Shown here piece after piece: positions 56,142 to 64,000 of a stretch of 64,000 nt of DNA. Origin of the DNA: Amorphophallus konjac. Its lineage: Eukaryota; Streptophyta; Magnoliopsida; Alismatales; Araceae. Numbering within the stretch: the stretch's first letter is position 1; each line of letters begins with the position of its first letter. A program made the translations under genes and the position numbers. The stretch lies in contig CM040126.1 of assembly GCA_022559845.1 (NCBI GenBank), positions 226,554,641 to 226,618,640 of the forward strand, in the 5' to 3' direction. The notes below the pieces were generated by a model. It made no database searches. It saw only the letters and a list, made by a program, of their open reading frames with translations, and was not told the origin of the DNA.

Positions 56142-57873
56142 TGTTGTGTCCCTATGCTCATTTGAGTCATCCTGTGGTCACTTGGGTCATTCGACATCAT
56201 CCTATGGTCATATGAGTTTTGTGGTATTCTTGGTTTTGATAATGGCTAAACACTATTAGTCATTGATACTTTTCACTCTCATGTGACTGACACACACGAT
56301 GTTTTGTTCATGACAGATACGAATGAATTCGGTGGAAATGGCAAAGGTGAAAGCTCAATGTTGCGCCCTCGCACGCGGATCGACCTGCGCGGTCAGGTCG
56401 CGGGCGTCAAGGGGGCAGCGCCCCTTGTGGGTTTTCCGGGGGCAGAGCCCCCGGAACAAAATTTAGAAATGCTCAAAGCATATTCTAAGTTGATTTCAAT
56501 CCCAAAAATACATGAAATTGATGAGGACATGAATATCTTGACTTATGAACATGTTTCATTGGTCTAACACTTCATTTTTGCAGGTATAGGTGTTTCCGGT
56601 CGACCTACACACCTTGGCCGGTCGAGCAGATTTGCCAGAGCCTAAGAATTCCACGTTTTACAGGTTTCGGTCGACCGCCCCTAGGCGTCCGGTCGACCGG
56701 TTCTTCCAGAAATGAAACACTCCAGGAATTACAGATTTCGGTCGACCGCCCCTACTTTTTCGGTCGACCGATTTTCCCAGAACCGACAAGTTGGAGATTT
56801 TACAGATTCTGGTCGACCGCCCCATGAATTCCGGTCGACCGCCAGCCCCGATGCAGCCATGTTTGACTTCGAATTCCACCTCGTGGCCAGCCCCTTTCCA
56901 TGTATTTGTTTAATCAAAACTCACCTAATCTCCCATGATTTATGGATCTGGTCTGGGGGGTGTCCAAGGACCATTCCAAGGGTTATAAAACCAATACAAG
57001 AGGGTTGGAAACCCCCATGCTTCAAGGGAGATCAAGGGAGCTCATTTTCGAGGCACTATAGCACCTCCGTGAACAGTGTTTCGGGAAGGAAGTTCTTCAT
57101 CCATTCCAAGGCATTCAAGTCCAGATCTGAAGCCATCTCAACCTCCAAGGAAGAAGAAGGAATCAAGACTCTCAAGGGTGATCTAAGCTGCATCCTACAT
57201 CTTCTACATCCTCTTCATCGACTCAAGAAGATCAAAAGGAAGATTGAAGCTACATCCATCATCTTCTTCATCAACTAGAAGAGGTTCAAGGAAGATCATC
57301 CTGCAAGAAAGAAGACACCGTCAAAGCATCCAATTCAAGCTTCTGCAACTCAGACAAGATTCTTTTCTTTGAGCATACTCTATATCTTGTTTGAGTGATT
57401 TCATATTTGTTCTCTTTTTCATTTCATACAAACAATTGAATCTGAGAATCATCCCTACCGGTGGTTAGTAGGAAGGCAATCGGAGGTTGTCCGATCTGCA
57501 TTGTTGACGTCCCTACCAGGTGGTTAGTAGGAAGGCAATCGGTGGTCTTTCCGATTTGCGGTTCAGTGCGTGGCACTAGTGGAGCCTCACCGGATTTGGT
57601 GAGAGGTGGACGTAGGACTGGGGATTCAGTCCGAACCACCTTAAAATCTCATGTGTTATGGTTTGTTTGTGTGATTGCTTCGTTCTAAATGCATGCTTAG
57701 GTTCGAATCGATATATTAGTAATCATCTTGCTAAGCAAATCATTGTGTCCTTCGTTTAGCTAGTTATATTCCGCTGCAATTTATCTCATCTAGCTATATA
57801 GAGGGTTACATTGCGAAAAGAGGGGCAGATCTATTCACCCCTCCCCTCTAGATCCACTGTCCACTACACAACA
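56142..57873 (+). repeat. E7 3' LTR (1732 bp)
   Basis: Near-identical to the 5' LTR, but with one instead of two copies of the 27-bp unit. Four 71-bp units start at 56598, 56669, 56740 and 56811; second boxes at 56620, 56691, 56762 and 56833, always 22 bp on. TATA at 56983-56990. Confidence 0.95.
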
Positions 57874-57878
57874 AATAC
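57874..57878. repeat. E7 target-site duplication, right
   Basis: aatac, matching 47124-47128. Confidence 0.95.
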
Positions 57879-58331
57879 AAGGAATAGTCCAGACGCATTT
57901 GGAAAAGTTAAGCAATAGCAGTAGATGACGTTACGCACCGTCGGTGGGGCACAATCAATCTGTTTGATGCTTGAAAGAGCCAAACTGTATAATAAATCTA
58001 TAAAATTACACCAGACAAAATTACAGCATGTGCCATACTATAAATGAACCAAACCAGGTTTCTTAGGATCAAGTAACTATTGGAGCATCTAAAAGGCTAA
58101 TTGTAGACAATTAAAAGTAACTGGGATGTTGGGATCATGCATTCAACATTTATCCCTTAAACTTCAATGAACATTCTTATCACACAGATTTAGCCCTAAA
58201 CAAATTATCACACAGATTACGTGTTTTCTTGGAAGGTACAGACTACAGATTACATGTTAAACAAGCAAGAAACCAATTTTATGCTAAACAAAAAATTTTA
58301 CACTAAAGGCAGTTGGCAGAGTTCATACCAA

Positions 58332-58572
58332 CTATTGTTGCTTGGCAATCAAGCTCATCCTCTGCTCAGCCCACGAATCAATCTGTGAAGGAGGTAGAAA
58401 TCAAATCTGAACTGTACTGAACTTTAAGCAGAACTCAAAGAGGTTCGCCAGACACCAACTGTGCCTTCACATACCAAGCAAAATGTTGATCATGTGAAAA
58501 GGAAAAGATGTTCAAAAACTCAGAAAAGATTTGTTCTTGCACCACAAGACTCCCACCACCACATACATCAGC
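58332..58572 (-). pseudogene. Captured C-terminal exons of an unidentified gene (hAT right part)
   Basis: Minus strand: exon 58471-58572 (tactgcag/ ... ttggtat/gtgaag) reads ADVCGGGSLVVQEQIFSEF and ends HDQHFAWY. Exon 58332-58382 (ttcacag/) reads IDSWAEQRMSLIAKQQ and TAG. Frame joins at phase 0. The donor is a non-optimal tat/gtgaag; a better-looking donor three bases earlier would create a stop at the junction. Not recognised by me; not obviously part of the ankyrin gene upstream. Confidence 0.45.
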
Positions 58573-59090
58573 CTGCAGTATTGTACAAATGCAATTAGTC
58601 TCAATTTAAAGGATATGCATAATCAACTTGTTACTCAAACTCGGTGCAAGCAGTGCCTTGGTAAAGAAACTATAACTAATAAAATATCAGTGCAAGCAGT
58701 GCCTTGGTAAAGAAACTATAATTAACAAAATAGCCATGCACCTTTTCTGCATTTGCATTCTAGGGTAATAATGAACAATGGAAGGCGTATTACTTTCAAT
58801 GGGGGATAAAGTTCACATGTTCTTGGATGGGGATATATCACATCCAGACATTGAAAGAATACATTCAGAGCTTGATACCATTTATCCGCATATGATGACA
58901 AGTAATATTTCGTGACTGCCACTAGTGTTTGGATTAACAATTGTGAGAAAGCAAGTTTAAAGTAGCTGGACCTGGAGGGATGGTGATTGTCTGAGAGAAA
59001 AATTGTGACTGATGCTTAGACAGCTAAATAGCTTTTAATAAAGTAAAACCAGGGAAGATAAACAATATTCTATTTTTCGATCATCCTGCA

Positions 59091-59806
59091 TCAAACCAAG
59101 TCGAAGAAATCTAATCTGAAATTGCCCGCCGATGCGCAGGCGAGAGCCTCGTTGTCCAACAGCAGACGGACACATTCCGGCAATCTCTGCCTGGCGACGA
59201 GATGTAGGGGAGTCGCCCCATCTCCATCTCTGACGTTCAAAAATCGAGCAAACCTCATGCACTTTCCATGCCAAGATGCGAGCTTTACCAGCTAAAACGA
59301 AGGTCCCGATCAAGATTTTGCCCAATAAGGATTACCAAAAGATGGAAAGATGAGAACTCACCAGGAATCAGCAATTGGGGCGGAATGAGCGGTGGACAGA
59401 ATCGCTTGCAGGCAATCGGAATGCCCGTAATAAGCCACGTAGTGCAAGTAAGTTCTTCTGTGCAACGAATCAAACATCAGAATCTAACAAAACCCAAAAA
59501 GAAATATAGATCAGCCTTCTCACTTTACTCCAATAGCACCATGTTCTATGGAAGAGGAGAATGCAAGTTTTCCCTACATTGGCACCAGGTTGGAGAAGCT
59601 TCTCCACGCAGGATATTTTCCCGTACATCATCGCCAGCATCAGGGGAGTCTAAACCCAACATGGCAACATGCACAATCACACAAAGTTCACATCTTTGTT
59701 CGAGAAAACAACTTGAATACCAAAAAAGTTTGCCAACGAAACTCTCCAACTCCGCTGATACCTGTTTGTGCCTGCTCAAGAGATTTGGATGAACGGAGCG
59801 ATCTAA
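59091..59806 (-). pseudogene. Captured XBAT31-like ankyrin-repeat E3 ligase fragment
   Basis: Minus strand, ankyrin exons with canonical GT/AG borders. (A) to 59762: DRSVHPNLLSRHKQ. (B) 59578-59649: TPLMLAMMYGKISCVEKLL and QPGAN, 24 codons. (C) 59362-59483: ILMFDSLHRRTYLHYVAYYG, then HSDCLQAIL and APIADS plus TG. (D) from 59253: completes Trp, then FARFLNVRDGDGATPLHLVA and RQRLPECVRLLLDNEAL, diverging into foreign sequence at about 59125 and reaching a stop at 59091. The ankyrin consensus (TPLMLA, G-ATPLHL-AR) and exon order match plant XBAT31/XBOS31 RING ligases. No RING is present. Frame is open across all three introns. Confidence 0.75.
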
Positions 59807-60408
59807 GCTCCCTGGGGTTTCGCAATGAGACACGGCGCTACAGAGGTCACGCGGGCAGCCCATTCCCCGGGTTCTGTCACCGTAGCTCGATGGAGTGGAG
59901 GTCGGGGAAGGGTGGCTTCACCCTGAACCGGCAGCTCGGAGGATGGCAAGTGCTGATGCAGAGAGGACACGGTTCATATGATGTAGGTTAGCGTCACCAT
60001 CATCGGCGAGTGCTGATGCTGAGGCACAGTGAGGCGTTTTGAGAAGGGAAGAGGCGAGATCCAAAAGGAAGGCCGATCGGGGAGGTCACCATCGTCGTCG
60101 CCGCCGTGACATCAAGGAGTGGTGTGGAACTGGAGAGTGGAGGCTGTGGAGAGTGGAGGAGAGAAGCCCTAGAGGGAGAAGCCGATCGGCGATCGTGATG
60201 CCTGGATGGAGTGGGCGATGCTCACCCAGTCGCCCCGAAACAAGAGTTTTAACGGCGCCCCGAAAACTTGATCCGGAATCGTTGTTTTCGGACCAGAGAA
60301 ATGCCGCCCCGAATCAACGAACGTGTAACATTTTGGATGACCCGAATCCGAAAAAAACTTTGAATTCGGATCAGGTTATCGGATCCAACCGATCCATTGA
60401 CAGGGCTA
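59807..60408 (-). other. hAT right end: GC-rich putative 5' flank of the captured gene
   Basis: Minus strand contains CT-rich leader-like sequence (ctctagggcttctctcctcc, about 60143-60173) and an ATG-open stretch MGCPRDLCSAVSHCETPG joining exon A. This suggests the upstream part of the gene was captured too, but no clear first exon can be proven. The last ~150 bp are hAT subterminal repeats. Confidence 0.4.
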
Positions 60409-60416
60409 AACATGGC
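60409..60416. repeat. hAT target-site duplication, right
   Basis: aacatggc, identical to 44761-44768. Confidence 0.95.
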
Positions 60417-60528
60417 CATATGAAGCAACATGGGAAATCGAGGCAGCCATGCGGAAAAGATTTCCAGAATTATTCAACTGTAAGTACACTCTCCATAATC
60501 CATGTATTAAACTTGGGGACCAAATTCT
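60417..60528 (+). pseudogene. pol: E6 pol C-terminal remnant after the hAT element
   Basis: Reads EATWEIEAAMRKRFPELFN, the end of the chromodomain region, directly continuing the reading interrupted at 44768. The polypurine tract follows. Confidence 0.88.
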
Positions 60529-60544
60529 CTTAAGTGGGGGAGGG
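60529..60544 (+). promoter_or_regulatory. E6 polypurine tract
   Basis: cttaagtgggggaggg immediately before TGTAAGACCCC; same core as E3 and E4. Confidence 0.88.
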
Positions 60545-60897
60545 TGTAAGACCCCATAATTTTTATAAATTATTTTTAGAATATTTAATAATTTTTTGGA
60601 ATTTATAAAGGCCTAAATAAATTAATAAATAGAATATTTGATCAATAAGTCATTATAAGGCCCAATTAGGTTAAATAATTAACCTAGCCTATTTAAAGAT
60701 AATCCAAAAGGTTAATAGACCAAGCCCATTAAGTTTGGCCCATATTCTAGAAGGTTAATTGACTTATTCACGTATTTTAAAGATAAATACTATTTTTATA
60801 GATAATTATAAGGATAAATGAACAAGAGAGTTTTATTTAATTGAAACTCTGTATACGTTTGGTGTAACGGTCTATCGAGCGACCTCTACAAGCATGT

Positions 60898-62695
60898 AAC
60901 GCACCAGTCTGGATGCGTTACCCTCTGACAGTTCCGTGAAAGAAAGAACGAGCAAAAAGATTAGAACTTTGGGATCTTATCTACAAGAGATCGACTTGGG
61001 AGAGTTTATAACATTACTAAGGACTCTTAGGGATTAGGTTCTGGCAAATTAAGGACTCTAGAATCGATCTAATCTTCAAAACCCTATAAATAGGACCTAG
61101 TTCTGAACTGAGCGACCCTTACTTTTGGCTCGTGAAGAATCAAGGTAAGGAGATGTAATTTCAGGTAAGTTTTTAGAAGATTTTGTTTAGTATACTTTAG
61201 ACTAATAGTTCTCCAAATTTCGTGCTAGGAGATCAAGCAACCAAGGAGATTGAAGCTTCCAAAGTTGCTGGTTCGACCATAGTAACCCAGGAATCAGAGC
61301 TAAAGGCCACTAAAGATCAGGGAATTAGGACATCTAAACAAGGTACTTAGAGTTCGGTTATTTAGAACTTTTTATTCACCTTAGTTTCATCTTCTTTCCC
61401 TCAAAATTTCACGTCCTTAGGTCAAGAGGCTGAGAAGCTAGGGTAGCGTGAAGTTGCTGAAAAGTCACAAAAAGAGAGGAACTAGGGCGGTCCTTAAAAG
61501 CTCAAATTAAAAGTGTAAAGCCTAGTTAAGCGGTAGGTTATCTCATGATTGGTAAAAACTCTTGTTAGGGATAAAAGCCCTATGATTGTGTTTGATTTCA
61601 TGCATTATAGACTATGAATTTCATGTTTTAGTGGGTTCATGCATACATACATATCCTTAGCCCTAATCAAAGATCAAAGATGTTATTTTGTTAATTCACT
61701 GTAACCTATGCATCTAGATGACCTTTACTTCGTTTTGTCATGATTGGGGTAGATAAATCTTTTTCAAAACATGACATGGTTTTAAATGATAGCATTTTTA
61801 TTTCATTATACTGTTAGCAGAGACTCTGACGCATCAAGGTAAGACCGTCACAGTGATCTAACGGCCTTACGATAAGCCGTCACAACCTCTGTTGTATTTA
61901 AGGTTCTCCGTTGTCTCTGACACACTATAACAGGAGCATTACAATACAGTAACGGTCCTACGATAAACCGTCACAGCCCTGTGACGCGCCCACACTAGAC
62001 CGTCGGAGTTCGGGTTATTGTCAAACCGAGATAGGACTGAGGACAACCAAACTTACTTATGAACAAGCCTAGTTATCTAAGTTTTAACCTTATTTTCATG
62101 ACTTTGAGTTTCTTAATTGATTCATGATAGGAAATTGTATGATTAAAGCATTTTGAGTTATTTTAGGTTATGCTAATTTCATTGGCTAAACTCTATAATT
62201 TTATATTCTAAATCATGATTTTCCAATGTTGAATTGACAGGATTTTATCTTGGTTTCACATTGTTACACATTCTTTTCTATTTATAGAGTCATTTCTCTA
62301 AGTACATGGCGTATATTCAGGTATATGTCCATTAGTTTACACTTTGCACTATAGGAACACTATTCTTGGACATGAGGACCTCTCTATTGGATATTCCTTC
62401 CAATGGACTTGGAAATCTTGTTGCAAGGCCTCCGTAATTCTCCGCGAGCCTGGGATTCTCACTAGGACGCCGAGTTGGTTGTACCCTTAACACCCAAGTG
62501 AATAGATTACACTATCGATGTTTTCTGGTTATCAGTAGTGTAACAGATCTATATTGGACCGTCAGGTACATGTAACAGCCCAATATACGACCGTCACATC
62601 CAACTGAGTCTGATTTCTTGGTTCTAGATTCAGACCATTGTAACGGCCCAATACTGGAGCGTCACATCATGTAACGGCCTATTACACGACCGTCA
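60898..62695. repeat. CG-centred mini-palindromes, E6 right LTR
   Basis: AACGGCC...ACCGT-type copies: 60898-60919 (AACGCA/TGCGTT), 61860-61880, 61951-61971, 62542-62562, 62574-62594, 62644-62664, 62675-62695. All but the first are 21 nt, usually extended by flanking gt...ca. Close pairs start 31-32 nt apart (62542/62574 and 62644/62675). Confidence 0.82.
61229..61446 (+). other. Candidate internal and terminal exons in the E6 right LTR
   Basis: Internal exon 61229-61342 (cgtgctag/ ... aaacaag/gtactt), phase 1 on both sides, 38 codons with no stop: (G)DQATKEIEASKVAGSTIVT then QESELKATKDQGIRTSKQ. A next exon 61421-61446 (ccttag/) reads (G)QEAEKLG and TAG. The upstream frame to donor 61144 is open (ELSDPYFWLVKNQ) but I see no ATG after the TATA box. 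Hypothetical. Confidence 0.35.
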
Positions 62696-63515
62696 CTCTG
62701 CTTGAGTATTTTAACCCAAGGTTTGACCAAGGGTTGATATTCCAAAGGTTTCTAGATAGACTCTTGATGATCTAGAACTTATCATATTGATCAAGAAACC
62801 TAATATAATGAATGGAAGATAAAGAATGTACCGTTATGCTGTCGATTTATTTCCATAAGCATAACATAGTATAAGTCATTCTTGATTTCTCATAATTCTC
62901 ATTAAAGCATTTATTTATTGAATTGTTGTTATCAAGAGCTTGTTGGAATTGTACATTCTTGGCCATACTTTATTATTACATGCGTGAAAAAAGCTTGATT
63001 TATACTTGAAGATGCGATCGAGCACTGATTGTGTTCAAGGGCTCTATGCTAGTCCCCTCGGCTGATTGTCGAAAACATACTATTATAAACCATGGGGTAT
63101 GATGCTACTGGCATCGCATTACGCTGGGAGTACTTTCTTTATAAATAAAGTGAAAATTCATAACATAATATTGCATCATTGATACTTGACTTTCTAGATA
63201 TTCCACAGAAATTCACGAAGTACTTGCTCATAAGCAAAAGATACTGGAGTGATGATTATGTGGCTTGCTAGTACATTCTCGTTACATTCTTGTTCATGAA
63301 AGGCCATATCTTATTCTTATAATATTTTTGCTAGTTCATAATTGCTCTCATTCTATCTTACATACTTTGGTTTAATCGAATGATTGATCGCATTCGCATG
63401 ATTTTACCTTTTTTCTCTAGAGTTAAAATGTTAATTACTTTAATGATGCCTTCATGTTGATGCGAAGATACCTACTGGGCAAGTGTGCTCATTACCTATT
63501 TCCATTCTTTTTCAG

Positions 63516-63577
63516 GAAATGAAAGTGATTCGAATTCGGATTCGGGTTATACAAGTAGCGGGTCCGAGAGCGAATAA
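63516..63577 (+). other. Candidate LTR mini-exon encoding an acidic tail (E6 right LTR)
   Basis: Acceptor ctttttcag, phase-1 frame (G)NESDSNSDSGYTSSGSESE and TAA, about 300 nt before the LTR end. The same position and character as in E3 and E4 although the DNA sequence is quite different. Confidence 0.45.
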
Positions 63578-63877
63578 AAGTATTGTCAAAGATGAGAGTG
63601 AAGACTTAGGAAAGTCTATATTGTTTAGATTGAGTCTATGTAATTTCCCTTTTTCTTGAGTCTAGTGGAGTGGAAAAAGGATGAAAAGGTTATTGTACTT
63701 GAATACTTGATTATTATGAAATAAAGTTGGTGTTTGAGTAAATATTGTGCAATTGCATTTATGTGTGTGATTATCTTGCGCTCTGATCATTCTTGTTTGC
63801 AAGAGGTTTACCATGTTAGTTGTTCACGTTTCTCGAGCGAGTCTTCCGCTGTAATTAAAGGCTCGGGGCGTGACACT

Positions 63878-64000
63878 ATTAGAATTCTTTTAGCTACTGC
63901 ATGTAGTCTAGGAATAACTTTACAGCAGATGGATGTCAAATCTGCTTTTCTAAATGGTGAAATAAGGGAAGATGTTTTTGTCAAACAACCCCCTGGTTTT
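63878..64000 (+). pseudogene. pol: Ty1/copia reverse transcriptase fragment
   Basis: Open to the window edge: IRILLATACSLGITLQQMDV then KSAFLNGEIREDVFVKQPPG. This is the RT segment after the VARLE motif in copia elements (compare E7 near 52975-53105). It is the target into which the right LTR of E6 was inserted; its left half is not in the window. Confidence 0.9.

Larger units (their letters stand above)
47129..57873 (+). mobile_element. E7: SIRE-like Ty1/copia retrotransposon inside the hAT element
   Basis: 10.7 kb: 5' LTR 47129-48887, PBS, gag (48915-51115), pol in copia order PR-IN-RT-RH (51116-54253), ~1.9 kb spacer without a third ORF, polypurine tract, 3' LTR 56142-57873. Perfect 5-bp duplication aatac. 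LTRs are very similar apart from a 27-bp duplication in the 5' copy, so it is probably the youngest insertion of this branch. Pol keeps one frame but is broken by several stops. Confidence 0.96.
44769..60408. mobile_element. hAT-type DNA transposon carrying gene fragments (Pack-hAT-like)
   Basis: Left end TAGGGGTGTAAACGG, right end (reverse) TAGCCCTGTCAATGG, 10 of 15 matching, both of the hAT TAGGG(A/T)GTCAA type. The 8-bp duplication is perfect. Subterminal regions share repeated ggatccgaat-type motifs on both sides. Without the nested copia it is about 4.9 kb. I find no transposase, so it is non-autonomous. It holds exons on the minus strand from an XBAT31-like gene (59091-59806) and from unidentified genes (58332-58572; 45014-45499). 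Confidence 0.88.
38822..63875 (+). mobile_element. E6: Tekay chromovirus with unequal LTRs, hosting a hAT insertion
   Basis: LTR (38822-40215, 1394 bp), PBS, gag-pol in one frame (40445-44768 continuing at 60417), polypurine tract, LTR (60545-63875, 3331 bp). LTR starts (TGTAAGACCCC) and the last ~150 bp match; most of the middle does not. Left flank is E5 gag (38817-38821 atact); right flank is a copia RT (63876-63880 ctatt). With no target duplication and different flanks, this looks like a recombinant of two related insertions. Ten in-frame stops, no frameshift. Confidence 0.88.
60545..63875 (+). repeat. E6 right LTR (3331 bp)
   Basis: TGTAAGACCCCAT ... GGGGCGTGACA. TATA at about 61082 (ccctataaatagg). 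Donor atcaag/gtaagg (exon end 61144), internal exon candidate 61229-61342, alternative ends at 61421-61446 and 63516-63577. Palindromes with AACGG-type arms. Much longer than the left LTR. Confidence 0.88.

Noticed and set aside
59091..59806. Resident host XBAT31 gene
   Set aside because: Lies inside hAT ends with a perfect 8-bp duplication in the E6 integrase, lacks the RING part, and breaks off into foreign sequence at about 59125.
59268..60533. Plus-strand frames of 147-174 codons
   Set aside because: Opposite the captured ankyrin exons, whose ankyrin consensus and splice sites are on the minus strand.
38822..63875. E6 as one simple insertion
   Set aside because: LTR lengths and internal LTR sequence differ and no target duplication is shared.

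Overview
The window is repeat-only plant DNA. It is a nest of at least seven LTR retrotransposons plus one hAT-type DNA transposon. I found no free-standing host gene, tRNA, rRNA, prokaryotic operon or CRISPR array. Tekay/Del chromoviruses, a Tat-lineage Ty3 element with an antisense ORF, SIRE/Maximus-type Ty1/copia elements, initiator-Met primer sites (TGGTATCAGAGC) and a captured XBAT31-like ankyrin gene fragment all point to a flowering plant. The species cannot be named from the sequence alone.

Layout. (1) 1-9156: 3' part of a SIRE-like copia derivative (E1, + strand). It has a gag with many zinc knuckles, no pol, a plant-transposon-domain ORF and a 2.45 kb 3' LTR. (2) 9157-28199: a gag-only Tekay-type element (E3, - strand) with ~3.9 kb LTRs. 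Its 3' LTR is split by E1 and by a complete Tat element (E2, 11634-22795, - strand, 791-bp LTRs, TSD atatt). (3) 28200-38821: a Tekay array (+ strand) of truncated LTR, gag-pol (E4), shared LTR and truncated gag (E5). E3 sits in the first LTR. (4) 38822-63875: a third Tekay element (E6, + strand) with two unequal LTRs, inserted in the E5 gag. Its chromodomain is split by a hAT transposon (44769-60408, 8-bp TSD aacatggc), and the hAT is split by a SIRE-like copia (E7, 47129-57873, TSD aatac). (5) 63876-64000: an unrelated copia reverse transcriptase fragment.

None of the pol genes is intact. E4 and E6 keep one continuous frame and are broken only by stop codons, nearly all explained by C-to-T or G-to-A changes. 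E2 has one frameshift and three stops. E7 has one frameshift and about seven stops. The E3 gag is open throughout, and the E1 plant-transposon ORF is open too.

The most unusual signals are in the LTRs. Each of three Tekay LTR families carries clusters of 19-22 nt CG-centred palindromes, often in pairs about 11 nt apart, with family-specific arm sequences. The same LTRs share a candidate ~2.1-2.4 kb intron ending in a small exon that encodes an acidic Ser/Gln-rich peptide and a stop. The copia E7 LTR carries four 71-bp units, each with two GGTCGACC-type boxes 22 bp apart. The hAT element carries exons, with splice sites and reading frame preserved, from an XBAT31-like ankyrin E3 ligase and from at least one other gene.
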